Positions 33,076-43,184 are shown, counted from the stretch's first letter. The stretch: DNA of 64,000 nucleotides from Bacteroidales bacterium UBA4772 (GCA_002403305.1 DHHM01000008.1:41878-105877); one strand, 5' to 3'. Translations and numbers: made by a program. Notes: generated by a model not told the origin, from the sequence alone.

Positions 33076-34608
33076 ATGTCTTCACAAACCACTGATGCGA
33101 AAATGACAAACTACAGGTGGGTTATCACCGGGTTGTTGTTTTTCTCCGTTGCCATCAACTACATGGACAGGCAGGTACTGTCACTCACCTGGAAGGACTT
33201 CATTGCACCCGAGTTTCACTGGACAAACAATGATTACGGCACAATCACCGGCCTCTTCTCCATCTTCTATGCCGTCTGCCTCCTTGTGGCGGGCAGGTTC
33301 ATCGACTGGATAGACACGAAGAAGGGATTCCTCTGGGCCATAGGCGTCTGGTCGGCAGGAGCCGTGCTCCATGCTTTCTGCGGCATCGCCACCTCAGGCA
33401 TCACAGCCGGCAGATGGCTGGTAGGTTTCAATGAGGCACGGGAGATAATAGGCACCGTGGATGACATCGGCCTGGTGACCAGCGTCAGCGTGACCCTCTT
33501 TATCTTCGCACGGTTTGTGCTGGCCCTCGGTGAGGCTGGCAACTTCCCGGCTGCCATCAAGACCACCGCTGAGTTTTTTCCGAAAAAAGACAGGGCTTTC
33601 TCAACCAGCATCTTCAACTCCGGAGCACAGGTGGGAGCCCTCGTGGCCCCCATAACCATCCCCGTGATTGCCGTAAAGTGGGGTTGGGAAATGGCATTCC
33701 TGACTATCGGGGTCATTGGATTCATCTGGATGGGATTCTGGGTCTTCATGTATAAGAAGCCTCATGTTCATCCTCTCGTGAATAAGGCCGAACTGGATTA
33801 TATCAACCAGGACACAATCGCGGAGACGATTGCCAACAACAATGTGGAAAAGAAGGAAAAGAAGATGCCATTTTCGCAGTGCTTCAAATACCGCCAGACC
33901 TGGGCTTTCGCATTCGGGAAGTTCATGACTGACGGCGTATGGTGGTTCTATCTCTTCTGGACACCGGCATATCTCAGTGATGTATACGGACTTACCTCTG
34001 ACACATCAATGGCCAAACTGCTCATATTCGTTCTATATGCAATCGTCATGCTGTCGATCATCGGCGGCTGGCTCCCAAGGTACTTTGTTGACAAGCTGGG
34101 TATGAACCCGTATGCCGGACGTATGCGTGCGATGCTGATCTTTGCCTTCTTCCCCCTTCTGGCCCTGCTGGCACAACCGATGGGACATCTCTCCTACTGG
34201 TTCCCGGTAATCATCATTGGTATAGCGGCTGCCGCTCACCAGGCATGGTCAGCCAACCTCTTTTCCACCATCGGCGACATGTTCCCCAAATCAGCCATAG
34301 CAACCATAACAGGCATAGGAGGCATGGCCGGCGGCCTCGGTGCATTTCTTATCAACAAGGGCTCCGGAGTGCTGTTTGACTTCTCATCAGGAAGCACAAC
34401 CCTGGCTGACGGCACGGTGAGTGTGATGACAAAGGAGTTGCTGGCAGGCGGCGCTCAGTATCTGACTGAACCAATGAAACTGTTAGGGTTTGAAGGAATA
34501 AGTGCGGGCTATTTTATCATATTCTGCATCTGTGCCGTTGCATACCTGATCGGATGGATTGTGATGAAACTGCTTGTGCCTGTTTATGAACCGATTGAAG
34601 TTGAATAG
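33076..34608 (+). CDS. Hexuronate MFS transporter (ExuT-like)
   Basis: 510 aa, about 12 membrane helices, anion:cation symporter branch of the MFS. The N-terminal NYMDRQVLSLTWKDF (about 28-42) is typical of ExuT and related sugar-acid carriers. It is larger than E. coli ExuT, with inserts near residues 115-145 and 440-475. It probably brings galacturonate or glucuronate into the cytoplasm for UxaC. Confidence 0.88.
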   Translation: MSSQTTDAKMTNYRWVITGLLFFSVAINYMDRQVLSLTWKDFIAPEFHWTNNDYGTITGLFSIFYAVCLLVAGRFIDWIDTKKGFLWAIGVWSAGAVLHAFCGIATSGITAGRWLVGFNEAREIIGTVDDIGLVTSVSVTLFIFARFVLALGEAGNFPAAIKTTAEFFPKKDRAFSTSIFNSGAQVGALVAPITIPVIAVKWGWEMAFLTIGVIGFIWMGFWVFMYKKPHVHPLVNKAELDYINQDTIAETIANNNVEKKEKKMPFSQCFKYRQTWAFAFGKFMTDGVWWFYLFWTPAYLSDVYGLTSDTSMAKLLIFVLYAIVMLSIIGGWLPRYFVDKLGMNPYAGRMRAMLIFAFFPLLALLAQPMGHLSYWFPVIIIGIAAAAHQAWSANLFSTIGDMFPKSAIATITGIGGMAGGLGAFLINKGSGVLFDFSSGSTTLADGTVSVMTKELLAGGAQYLTEPMKLLGFEGISAGYFIIFCICAVAYLIGWIVMKLLVPVYEPIEVE

Positions 34609-34621
34609 AAACGTACTGAAT

Positions 34622-35467
34622 ATGAATGATTTCAGCGATCTGAAAGGAAAGGTTGCCGCTGTCACCGGCGGCAGCGGGATGATAGGACAGACACTGGTGA
34701 AAGGACTCTGCAGTGCCGGGGTGACGGTAATAATACTTGACATCAACCCTGCAAGAGGTGCTGTCACGGCCGCCGAGATGGTCAAAAGACCCGACTGCAG
34801 CGTGGCAGCAGCCATAGGCGCCAGCGTCACCGACAGGGAGTCGCTCCTCAAGGCTCGCGAGGAGATAAGATCAGCTTTCGGCTCACTCGACATACTCATT
34901 AACTGCGCCGGAGGTAACAAAGCCTCGGCAACAACCGCCAGGGAGTTCATCACCCGTGACGACAAGGACCTTGGCGGAAGCTTCTTTGACCTTGACATAA
35001 AAGGATTTGACGGTGTCTTCGACCTGAACTTCAAGGGCACGGTGCTCCCCTCCATGATCCTCAGCGAGGATATGGTCAGAAAAGGCAGCGGGGTGATCCT
35101 GAACATATCCTCCATGAACGCCTACAGGCCTCTGACAAAGATACCTGCCTATTCGGCCGCCAAGGCTGCCATCAACAACTTCACCCAGTGGCTGGCAGTG
35201 CACTTCGCTCCGGCAGGCGTAAGGGTCAACGCCATCGCGCCCGGCTTCCTGCTGACAAACCAGAACCGCTTTCTGCTTACCGACGAGCAGACGGGAGAGA
35301 TGACACCCCGCGGGAGGAAGATCATCAATGCCACCCCCATGGGTCGCTACGCGGAGCCCGAAGAGCTGGTGGGAACCATGCTCTACCTCCTCTCGGAGAC
35401 CTCGTCGTTCGTCACCGGCGTGGTCATACCTGTTGACGGAGGATTCAGTGCCTACAGCGGGGTATAA
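34622..35467 (+). CDS. SDR-type fructuronate reductase / D-mannonate oxidoreductase
   Basis: 281 aa from ATG at 34622, 13 nt after the transporter stop. SDR motifs are TGGSGMIGQTLVKGL (about 16-30), NCAGG (about 98-102), and Ser, then Tyr-x3-Lys in YSAAKAAI. Its length and locus match the SDR proteins that replace UxuB in many Bacteroidota, reducing fructuronate to mannonate. Substrate assignment is from context. No mannonate dehydratase (UxuA) is seen here. Confidence 0.78.
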   Translation: MNDFSDLKGKVAAVTGGSGMIGQTLVKGLCSAGVTVIILDINPARGAVTAAEMVKRPDCSVAAAIGASVTDRESLLKAREEIRSAFGSLDILINCAGGNKASATTAREFITRDDKDLGGSFFDLDIKGFDGVFDLNFKGTVLPSMILSEDMVRKGSGVILNISSMNAYRPLTKIPAYSAAKAAINNFTQWLAVHFAPAGVRVNAIAPGFLLTNQNRFLLTDEQTGEMTPRGRKIINATPMGRYAEPEELVGTMLYLLSETSSFVTGVVIPVDGGFSAYSGV

Positions 35468-35576
35468 TTGAACAAAATGGGACTGAAGACATTATTTATG
35501 ATGGAATCCCCGGGTCACTAACCCTTTCGCGGGGCATGAGAATACACGCAGGATCAGACTGGCTTATGTTTTGAGA

Positions 35577-36446
35577 ATGAACATCCTTGAAAAAATAATA
35601 CCGGAGAAGGAATTTTTTATCGGCATCGACTCCGACGGATGTGTCTTTGACACCATGGAGGTCAAGCACAAGGAGTTCTTCATCCCCAATGTGGTCAAAT
35701 ACTTCGGTCTCTTCGCCATAGCAAAGTATGTGCGCCAGACATGGGAGTTTGTCAATCTCTATTCCGTCACCCGGGGCATCAACCGTTTTCCCGCGCTGGT
35801 GAAGGTGATGGAGCTGCTGGCTGAGAGACCGGAGATCAGAGAGCTGGGCATCCCGTTGCCCGATATGGAACCGCTGAAGGAGTGGATAGCCGGCGAGACC
35901 AGGCTTGGCAACCCCGCCTTCGCGGAATATGTAAAAAAGAACCCGCACCCGGCCCTGAAACAGGTCCTGGCATGGACCCTGGCACTCAACGAGGATATCT
36001 CGGCCTGGCTGCGCAATACCCCTCCCTTTCCTTATGCACGCAAATCGATAGAGAAACTGAGTGAAGTGGCAGATGCTGTGGTGGTGTCACAGACACCCCT
36101 GGAGGCACTGACCAGAGAGTGGAGAGAACACTCCATCGACAGGTATGTAAAGGCAATCGCAGGACAGGAACTCGGCACCAAGACCGAACATATCACCATG
36201 GCCGCGAGGGGTAAATATCCTTCAGATAGGATACTTATGATAGGCGATGCCCCCGGTGATCATAAGGCAGCCGTGGGCAACGGCGCCCTCTTCTTTCCTG
36301 TGATACCCGGACAGGAGAACCGATCCTGGAAACTGTTCCATGATGAGGCCCTCGGTAAATTCATTAAGGGTACCTACCGGGGCAATTACGAGGAAAAACT
36401 TATAAGGGAGTTCCGGAAATCACTCCCGGAAACACCCCCATGGTAA
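35577..36446 (+). CDS. HAD-superfamily hydrolase of unknown substrate
   Basis: 289 aa from ATG at 35577 (a TTG two codons earlier is possible). HAD motif I is GIDSDGCVFDTM (about 17-28), motif II is VVVSQTP (about 172-178), the Lys is in the region GTKTEHI, and motif IV is MIGDAPGDHKAA. A large helical cap lies between motifs I and II. It is 13 nt before the LarA-like gene, and the two look like a functional pair, but no substrate is known to me. Confidence 0.75.
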   Translation: MNILEKIIPEKEFFIGIDSDGCVFDTMEVKHKEFFIPNVVKYFGLFAIAKYVRQTWEFVNLYSVTRGINRFPALVKVMELLAERPEIRELGIPLPDMEPLKEWIAGETRLGNPAFAEYVKKNPHPALKQVLAWTLALNEDISAWLRNTPPFPYARKSIEKLSEVADAVVVSQTPLEALTREWREHSIDRYVKAIAGQELGTKTEHITMAARGKYPSDRILMIGDAPGDHKAAVGNGALFFPVIPGQENRSWKLFHDEALGKFIKGTYRGNYEEKLIREFRKSLPETPPW

Positions 36447-36459
36447 AAATGCCAACATT

Positions 36460-37722
36460 ATGATATACTACGCAGCAGCAGGTCCCGAGAGAGAGCTGAC
36501 AAAAGATGACATCAGGGAGGCCCTTAAAAATGCACTCTCAGCCTTCATAACAAGAAAGAGGGTCCTGATAATACCTCCCGATATTACCCGTATGCACTCC
36601 GGCGCTGGTATGATAACCGAACTGCTCTGGGAACAGCTGGGCAAAAAAGTAAAGAACATCCTTCCTGCCCTCGGCACCCATATGCCTATGGAGAAGAAGG
36701 AGCTGACGAAGATGTTCGGAACCGTCCCCCTCTCTCTCTTCAGGGAACACCGGTGGCGCACTGACATCGATGAACTGGGGAGGGTGCCCTCCTCATTCAT
36801 TTCGGAAGTGACGGGCGGCAAGCTTGACTTTGACTACCCTGTGCAGGTCAACAGGCTTCTGACAGCAGGAGGCCATGACCTGATCATTTCTGTCGGACAG
36901 GTGGTGCCGCACGAGGTGACCGGCATGGCCAATTACAATAAAAACATCTTCGTGGGCTGCGGAGGCAGCGAAGCCATAAACAAGAGTCACTTCATCGGTG
37001 CCGTCCACGGCATCGAGAATATCCTCGGGACGGTTGACAACCCCGTCAGGGCTGTTCTGAATGAAGCCTCCGCAATGTCAGCCTCCAAACTGCCGCTGCT
37101 ATATGTTTTGACGGTAGTCTCCCCTGACCAGGAAGGGGCATTGAAGATCAGGGGGTTATATGTGGGCGATGACATTGAGTGCTTCAGGCAGGCTGCAACC
37201 CTCTCGGCAATGGTCAATTTCACGACCCTGCCCGGGAGACTCCGCAAAGTGGTTGTATGGCTTGACCCCGAGGAGTACAAAAGTACATGGCTCGGCAACA
37301 AGAGTATCTACCGTACCCGCATGGCCATTGCCGACGGCGGTGAGTTGCTGGTGCTGGCACCTGGCGTGAAGACCTTCGGCGAAGACCCGGCTATCGACAG
37401 GCTCATCAGGAGATGCGGTTACCGCACTACACCGGAGATACTTACTCTCGTTGAGGAGAACGATGACCTGAATGAGAACCTGAGTGCTGCCGCACATCTG
37501 ATCCACGGTTCAACGGAGAACAGGTTCAGGGTGACTTATGCTCCGGGCCATCTGACCCGCGATGAGACAGAGTCAGTCGGTTACAGCTACGGAGAGGTCA
37601 AGGCGCTCATTAACAGGTATAATCCTCTCGGCCTGCAAACCGGGTTACATACTGCTGCCGACGGCGAAGAGTTTTATTTCATCTCCAACCCGGCTGTCGG
37701 CCTCTGGAAAGCGGTTGAGTAA
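36460..37722 (+). CDS. LarA-family nickel-pincer racemase/epimerase homolog
   Basis: 420 aa. The LarA layout is recognisable: DITRMHSGAG (about 41-50; the usual TRP is TRM here), GTHMPM with the first catalytic His, PHEVTGMANYNKN (about 149-161) with the second His and the cofactor-linked Lys, and the Ni-ligand His in NKSHF. The family racemises or epimerises 2-hydroxy acids with a Ni-pincer nucleotide. In a uronate locus a sugar-acid substrate is more likely than lactate. Cofactor genes larB, larC and larE are not in the window. Confidence 0.75.
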   Translation: MIYYAAAGPERELTKDDIREALKNALSAFITRKRVLIIPPDITRMHSGAGMITELLWEQLGKKVKNILPALGTHMPMEKKELTKMFGTVPLSLFREHRWRTDIDELGRVPSSFISEVTGGKLDFDYPVQVNRLLTAGGHDLIISVGQVVPHEVTGMANYNKNIFVGCGGSEAINKSHFIGAVHGIENILGTVDNPVRAVLNEASAMSASKLPLLYVLTVVSPDQEGALKIRGLYVGDDIECFRQAATLSAMVNFTTLPGRLRKVVVWLDPEEYKSTWLGNKSIYRTRMAIADGGELLVLAPGVKTFGEDPAIDRLIRRCGYRTTPEILTLVEENDDLNENLSAAAHLIHGSTENRFRVTYAPGHLTRDETESVGYSYGEVKALINRYNPLGLQTGLHTAADGEEFYFISNPAVGLWKAVE

Positions 37723-37726
37723 GACC

Positions 37727-38860
37727 ATGAAGATCGTTATCGACGAAAAGATACCGTTCATCAGGGGGGTCTTAGAACCCTGGGCAGATGTTGTCTACTC
37801 TCCCGGCAGGTCCATTGATGAAGCAATGGTTGCCGATGCCGATGCGCTTATCGTACGCACGCGCACCAGGTGCGACAGCCGGCTGCTGGAAGAGAGCAGG
37901 GTCCGTATCATCGCCTCAGCTACCATAGGCTTTGATCACCTCGATACGGCCTGGCTCGATCAGGCAGGCATAAAATGGGTCAATGCACCGGGATGCAACT
38001 CGGGCTCGGTGATGCAGTATGTGACGGCGGCACTCCTGTTTCTGGCATCCAGGCACTCGCCTGACCTCCGCTCCATGACACTGGGGGTCGTGGGCGTTGG
38101 CCATGTCGGTTCAAAGGTGGTCGCCGCTGCCAGGACCCTGGGCATGAGGGTGCTGCTTAATGACCCTCCCCGGGAAAGACGCGAGGGAACAGCAACGTTT
38201 TCCCCGCTGGACCAGCTGCTGGAAGAGTCGGACATACTGACACTGCACGTGCCTCTGACACTTGAGGGTGACGACAGCACGCAACACCTGATCAACGGCA
38301 TAACCCTGGGAAGGCTCAGGAAGAACTGCATACTGATCAACACCTCACGCGGAGAGGTGGTGGACAATTCTGCGCTACGGAAAGCACTGGAGGATAAAAT
38401 GCTTCGGGGTGCCGTCCTTGATGTCTGGGAGGGTGAGCCAGATGCCGACAGAGGACTGATGGCGCTGACCGATATAGCCACACCGCATATTGCCGGTTAC
38501 TCCGTCGACGGTAAGGCCAATGCCACCGTCAACTCCGTGAGGGAGGTCTCGGCAGCCCTTGGTATTCCTCTGTCCGAATGGACTCCCGACTCACTGCCAC
38601 TGCCGGCTGAACCGGTGATAGACCTTGCACTCCACCCCGCTGTCACAGACCCTGTTGACCTCGCAGGAGTGGCTGTCAATCACACATACCGCATCAGGGA
38701 CGATGACAGCCTCTTTCGCGGAAACCCGGAAAAATTCGAGTATCTTCGCGATAACTACGGAGTCAGAAGGGAATTCGGATCCTATACGGTCAGGAACGCT
38801 GACCCTGCAGCAGGGCGGATCCTTTCAGACCTTGGTTTCAAAATGATTGAAATTGCATGA
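37727..38860 (+). CDS. pdxB: Erythronate-4-phosphate dehydrogenase PdxB
   Basis: 377 aa from ATG at 37727, 4 nt after the previous stop; the upstream open frame has no match. It is a D-isomer 2-hydroxyacid dehydrogenase. GVVGVGHVGSKV (about 117-128) binds NAD, INTSRGEVVDN holds the catalytic Arg, and HIAGYSVDGKANAT is the PdxB-specific His segment, followed by the PdxB dimerisation domain. It serves pyridoxal phosphate synthesis from erythrose 4-phosphate. Confidence 0.92.
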   Translation: MKIVIDEKIPFIRGVLEPWADVVYSPGRSIDEAMVADADALIVRTRTRCDSRLLEESRVRIIASATIGFDHLDTAWLDQAGIKWVNAPGCNSGSVMQYVTAALLFLASRHSPDLRSMTLGVVGVGHVGSKVVAAARTLGMRVLLNDPPRERREGTATFSPLDQLLEESDILTLHVPLTLEGDDSTQHLINGITLGRLRKNCILINTSRGEVVDNSALRKALEDKMLRGAVLDVWEGEPDADRGLMALTDIATPHIAGYSVDGKANATVNSVREVSAALGIPLSEWTPDSLPLPAEPVIDLALHPAVTDPVDLAGVAVNHTYRIRDDDSLFRGNPEKFEYLRDNYGVRREFGSYTVRNADPAAGRILSDLGFKMIEIA

Positions 38861-38963
38861 CCAGAAACTCATTGAAGGTTCAGAGCAGCATCGGTAATGC
38901 TATTTCTGATCAGCCGATAAGAAATATTTGATGCAAACGAATTAAACAACTCAATAGATCAAA

Positions 38964-40412
38964 ATGAAAGCAGACATTGGATTGATAGGTCTCGCCGTGA
39001 TGGGAGAGAACCTGGTGCTTAACATTGAAAGCAGGGGTTTCACTGTCGCCGTCTACAACCGGACGACGGAGAAGGTGACCAATTTTATGAACGGACGCGG
39101 GAAAGGGAAAAAGATCATCCCTGTCTACTCGCTTGAGGAACTGATATCCGGTCTCAGCAGGCCACGCAAGGTAATGCTGATGGTCAAGGCAGGAAAACCG
39201 GTTGACGACCTCATAGAGATGATCATCCCGCTCCTCGACGAGGGAGATATCATCATTGAGGGGGGCAACTCGCACTTCCCCGACACCATCAGAAGGACAA
39301 AATATGTTGAGAGCAAGGGGCTTCTTTACATCGGCACCGGTGTCTCCGGCGGCGAAGAGGGTGCCCTGCTGGGGCCCTCGCTCATGCCCGGCGGATCGAA
39401 GGAGGCATGGCCTCATGTGAAGGATATTTTCCATGCCATAGCTGCCAGGGCCTCTGACGGTGCCCCCTGCGTCACCTGGATAGGCGACAACGGTGCCGGA
39501 CACTTCGTCAAGATGGCCCACAACGGAATCGAGTACGGTGACATGCAGCTCATCTGCGAAGCCTGGCACCTGATGCTTAACACCGGCTCCTTTACCTATG
39601 ACGAGATGGCTGACATCTTTGATGAGTGGAACAGGGGAGAACTTGACTCCTACCTTATAGAGATCACCGGGGAGATACTGAGGTTTAAAGACACCGACGG
39701 AGAGCCCATTGTGACGAAGATACTTGACTCCGCCGGCCAGAAGGGAACAGGCAAGTGGACCGTTGTCAGCGCCCTGGAACACGGTGTGCCCCTGAGCCTT
39801 ATCGGAGAGTCGGTGTTTGCCAGGTTCATATCCTCAATGAAGAAGGAGAGAGTGGAGGCCTCGCCCCTCTTCCGCTCTCCCGCCCGGGGACCGGTCATTG
39901 ACAGGAAGCAGTATATAGAGGACATTCGCAGGGCACTCTACGCCTCCAAGATAGTATCCTATGCGCAGGGGTTCAACCTGCTGAGGAACGCTGCCGGAGA
40001 GTACGGCTGGGATCTCAACTACGGGGAGATTGCCATGATATGGAGGGGAGGATGTATCATCCGGTCAGCCTTCCTGAACAAGATATACGAAGCCTTCAAA
40101 AGTGATCCGCAGCTTTCAAACCTGATAATCGACGACTATTTCGCCTCCATCCTGCTGGAGAACGGAGAGAGCTGGAGGAGGGTCATCGCCGGGGCTGTCA
40201 GGGACGGGGTGCCGGTGCCTGCCATGAGCGCCGCCCTGTCATGGTTTGACAGCTACCGCTCCGCCTGGCTGCCGGCCAGCCTGCTGCAGGCACAGCGCGA
40301 TTACTTCGGGGCACATACCTACCAGCGGACAGACAGGCCGGAGGAAGAGTCCTTCCACACCAACTGGACAGGCCGTGGGGGTGACACCGCCTCCTCAACA
40401 TACAACGCCTGA
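38964..40412 (+). CDS. gnd: 6-phosphogluconate dehydrogenase, decarboxylating
   Basis: 482 aa. The N-terminal GLAVMGENLVLNIESRG (about 8-24) and NRTTEK (about 31-36) indicate NADP use; GTGVSGGEEGALLGPSLMPGG (about 129-149) and KMAHNGIEYGDMQLI (about 183-197) form the active site. It makes ribulose 5-phosphate and NADPH. The transketolase gene follows after 41 nt, so the pentose phosphate enzymes are grouped. Confidence 0.96.
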   Translation: MKADIGLIGLAVMGENLVLNIESRGFTVAVYNRTTEKVTNFMNGRGKGKKIIPVYSLEELISGLSRPRKVMLMVKAGKPVDDLIEMIIPLLDEGDIIIEGGNSHFPDTIRRTKYVESKGLLYIGTGVSGGEEGALLGPSLMPGGSKEAWPHVKDIFHAIAARASDGAPCVTWIGDNGAGHFVKMAHNGIEYGDMQLICEAWHLMLNTGSFTYDEMADIFDEWNRGELDSYLIEITGEILRFKDTDGEPIVTKILDSAGQKGTGKWTVVSALEHGVPLSLIGESVFARFISSMKKERVEASPLFRSPARGPVIDRKQYIEDIRRALYASKIVSYAQGFNLLRNAAGEYGWDLNYGEIAMIWRGGCIIRSAFLNKIYEAFKSDPQLSNLIIDDYFASILLENGESWRRVIAGAVRDGVPVPAMSAALSWFDSYRSAWLPASLLQAQRDYFGAHTYQRTDRPEEESFHTNWTGRGGDTASSTYNA

Positions 40413-40453
40413 ATTTTACTAAATTTAACCTCAACCAAAAGGTATTTACAGTC

Positions 40454-42487
40454 ATGACCAAAAATGTAAACGAGCGCGCAGCAGACAATATCCGCATTCT
40501 CGCAATGGCTATGGTCGAGAAGGCCAACTCGGGACACCCGGGAGGTGCCATGGGCGGAGCTGACTTCATCCATATTCTCTATTCGGAGTTTCTCCGCTTT
40601 GACCCTGCCGACCCGGCATGGATAAACAGGGACAGGTTCTTTCTTGACCCCGGCCACATGTCTCCCATGATATATTCGGTGCTGACATTGACCGGACTGT
40701 TTACCGTGGAAGACCTGATGCAGTTCCGTCAGTGGGGAAGCATAACACCCGGACATCCCGAACTCGACATCAGACATGGCATCGAGAACACCTCCGGCCC
40801 GCTCGGCCAGGGCCATACCATGGCCGTTGGCGCTGCCATAGCGGAACGGTTTCTCACTGCACGATTCGGACGGCAGTTTGAACATAAGATCTATACCTAT
40901 ATCTCCGACGGCGGCATCCAGGAGGAGATATCACAGGGGGCAGGACGCCTGGCGGGGCACCTCGGCCTATGCAACCTGGTTATGTTCTACGACTCAAACG
41001 ATATACAGCTCTCAACAGAGACCTCGGCAGTGACATCGGAAGATACTGCTGCCAAATACCGGGCGTGGGGCTGGCGCGTGATGGAGATCGACGGTGACAG
41101 TCATGACCAGATACGTGGTGCCCTCCGCATGGCCTCGGATGAAAATGAGAAGCCGGTGCTGATCATCGGCAGAACAGTGATGGGCAAGGGTCTCATCGAC
41201 GAAGAGGGCAATAGCTTTGAGGGCAAAACCTCGACCCATGGTCAGCCAGTGTCACACGCCGGAGCCTCTTTCAGTAAAACAGTTGCAGCGCTGGGTGGTG
41301 ATCCTGAAAAACCCTTTGAGATATTCCCGGACGTAAAGGATCTCTACCGGGAGGTGCTGGCGGGCAAGGTTGCTGCGGCAACAGAGTGGAGGATGAAAAA
41401 GGATGAGTGGGCTGCCTCAGAGCCTGAAGCTGCAAAGATGCTTGAAGGATTCTACGCCGGGCTTCTGCCGGACATTGACTTCACCGCCATAGCACAGAAG
41501 GAGAACGATGCCACCCGCAATGCCTCTGCCGCCATACTCGCACATTTCGCGGAGACTGTTCCCAACATGATAGTGGCGTCTGCCGACCTGGCCAACTCTG
41601 ACAAGACCGACGGCTTCCTCAAGAAGAGCAGGCCACTGACCAGGGGCGACTTCTCCGGCGCTTTTCTTCATGCCGGAGTCTCAGAGCTCACCATGGCGGC
41701 ATTGATGAACGGCATGGCGCTGCACGGGGGCGTCATACCCGTCTGCGGCACCTTCTTCGTCTTCTCTGACTACATGAAACCCGCCGTCAGGCTGGCAGCA
41801 CTGATGGGACTGCCTGTCAAGTATGTCTGGACACACGACGCTTTCCGGGTGGGCGAGGACGGTCCCACACACCAGCCCGTGGAGCAGGAGGCACAGATAA
41901 GACTCATGGAGCACCTTAAGAACCATCACGGCAAGAACAGCATGCTGGTGCTTCGTCCTGCTGACGCCATCGAGACCAACATCGCATGGAAGCTGGCAAT
42001 GGAGAATAAAACCACACCCACGGCCCTCATTCTCTCACGCCAGAACATTAAGACACTTCCGGCAACGGGCATGACAAGAGCTGAGGCCGCGGCGATGGCC
42101 GCAAAAGGCGCCTATATCGTCTCGGAGGCATCCTCCACCTCTGACGTGATACTCGTTGCCAGCGGATCGGAGGTGGCCACCCTCGTTGAGGCTGACACCA
42201 TGCTTTCGGCAGACGGCATCAGAACACGGATTGTCTCGGCACCGTCGGAAGGCCTGTTCCGCATGCAGGATAAAGAGTACTGTGAGAGTGTGCTCACCCC
42301 CGGCATCCCGGTCTTCTGCCTGACGGCCGGCCTGCCCGTCACCATGCTCGGATTTGCCGGATCAGATGGTAAGGTGTTCGGACTGGAAAGCTTCGGCTTC
42401 TCTGCATCCTATAAGGTGCTAGACGAGAAACTGGGCTTCACCGGAGAGAATATCGCAAACGAGATAAAAAAATTCCTTGGTAAATAA
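40454..42487 (+). CDS. tkt: Transketolase
   Basis: 677 aa, full length with both thiamine diphosphate halves on one chain. N-terminal ANSGHPGGAMGGADF (about 18-32), the GHGxx-equivalent GPLGQGHTMAVG, and the C-terminal VGEDGPTHQPVEQ (about 473-485) are present. It interconverts pentose and hexose phosphates and supplies erythrose 4-phosphate, the precursor used by PdxB two genes upstream. Confidence 0.95.
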   Translation: MTKNVNERAADNIRILAMAMVEKANSGHPGGAMGGADFIHILYSEFLRFDPADPAWINRDRFFLDPGHMSPMIYSVLTLTGLFTVEDLMQFRQWGSITPGHPELDIRHGIENTSGPLGQGHTMAVGAAIAERFLTARFGRQFEHKIYTYISDGGIQEEISQGAGRLAGHLGLCNLVMFYDSNDIQLSTETSAVTSEDTAAKYRAWGWRVMEIDGDSHDQIRGALRMASDENEKPVLIIGRTVMGKGLIDEEGNSFEGKTSTHGQPVSHAGASFSKTVAALGGDPEKPFEIFPDVKDLYREVLAGKVAAATEWRMKKDEWAASEPEAAKMLEGFYAGLLPDIDFTAIAQKENDATRNASAAILAHFAETVPNMIVASADLANSDKTDGFLKKSRPLTRGDFSGAFLHAGVSELTMAALMNGMALHGGVIPVCGTFFVFSDYMKPAVRLAALMGLPVKYVWTHDAFRVGEDGPTHQPVEQEAQIRLMEHLKNHHGKNSMLVLRPADAIETNIAWKLAMENKTTPTALILSRQNIKTLPATGMTRAEAAAMAAKGAYIVSEASSTSDVILVASGSEVATLVEADTMLSADGIRTRIVSAPSEGLFRMQDKEYCESVLTPGIPVFCLTAGLPVTMLGFAGSDGKVFGLESFGFSASYKVLDEKLGFTGENIANEIKKFLGK

Positions 42488-42525
42488 CATCCTATGTACT
42501 TGCCATTCCGAAAAACCACACTGTC

Positions 42526-42562
42526 ACTACTGCCGACTGCTGACTGCCGACTGAAGACTGGA
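42526..42562. repeat. Short ACTGCCGACTGCTG-type tandem repeat
   Basis: Repeated ACTGCCGACTG / CTGACTGCCGACTGAAGACTG words fill the gap after transketolase. It is low-complexity spacer of the sort common between genes here; no signal is recognised. Confidence 0.6.
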
Positions 42563-42572
42563 ATACTGCCTA

Positions 42573-43184
42573 ATGCCTGAATTTGATATCACCCCCGGAG
42601 TCAAAGGACTCATCTTCGATCTCGACGGCACCCTTGCCAACACCATGCCGTGGCACTACCAGGCGTGGCAAAAGGCATGCCTCCACTTTGGCATTCATAT
42701 GGATACGGCATTCCTGCAGGCACATACCGGCGCTCCCGGCTGGAAGATAGCAGAGGATATCATCGAAAAGAACGGTATGACCGGCAGAGTCTCAACCGAG
42801 GAGATCATGCAGGTCAAGCTGGAGGAGTTTAATACCATCCAGCACAACGTGACACCCATTGAGCCTGTCACCGCCCTCGTGCAGAAATATCACGGTAAGA
42901 TGCCAATTGCAGTGGGCACAGGGGGACACCGTGAGGCAGTGGAGAAGACGCTTGAGATAATAGGCATAAGAGAGTATTTTGACATCATTGTCACCGCCAA
43001 TGATGTGAAGAACCACAAGCCTCACCCCGAAACTTTCCTCCGGTGTGCCGAACTGATGAACCTCGATCCGTCAGAATGTGAGGTCTTCGAGGACGGCGAC
43101 CTGGGTATAGAGGCCGCCCGCAGGGCAGGCATGATAGCTACAGACGTACGCACATGGTATGAATCGAACTGGCAGCAAAGTTGA
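42573..43184 (+). CDS. HAD sugar-phosphate phosphatase / beta-phosphoglucomutase-like
   Basis: 203 aa. FDLDGTLANTMPWHYQAW (about 15-32) is motif I with the small-cap helix start; GTGGHRE is motif II; KNHKPHPETFL holds the Lys; FEDGDLGIEAA is motif IV. It resembles YqaB-type phosphatases acting on fructose 1-phosphate or 6-phosphogluconate. It is unrelated in cap structure to the HAD protein at 35577. Confidence 0.85.
   Translation: MPEFDITPGVKGLIFDLDGTLANTMPWHYQAWQKACLHFGIHMDTAFLQAHTGAPGWKIAEDIIEKNGMTGRVSTEEIMQVKLEEFNTIQHNVTPIEPVTALVQKYHGKMPIAVGTGGHREAVEKTLEIIGIREYFDIIVTANDVKNHKPHPETFLRCAELMNLDPSECEVFEDGDLGIEAARRAGMIATDVRTWYESNWQQS

Noticed and set aside
38861..38963. Possible extra leader element before gnd (ATGCAAACGAATT)
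   Set aside because: No complementary left arm and no conserved CCATTCGACC tail could be found.
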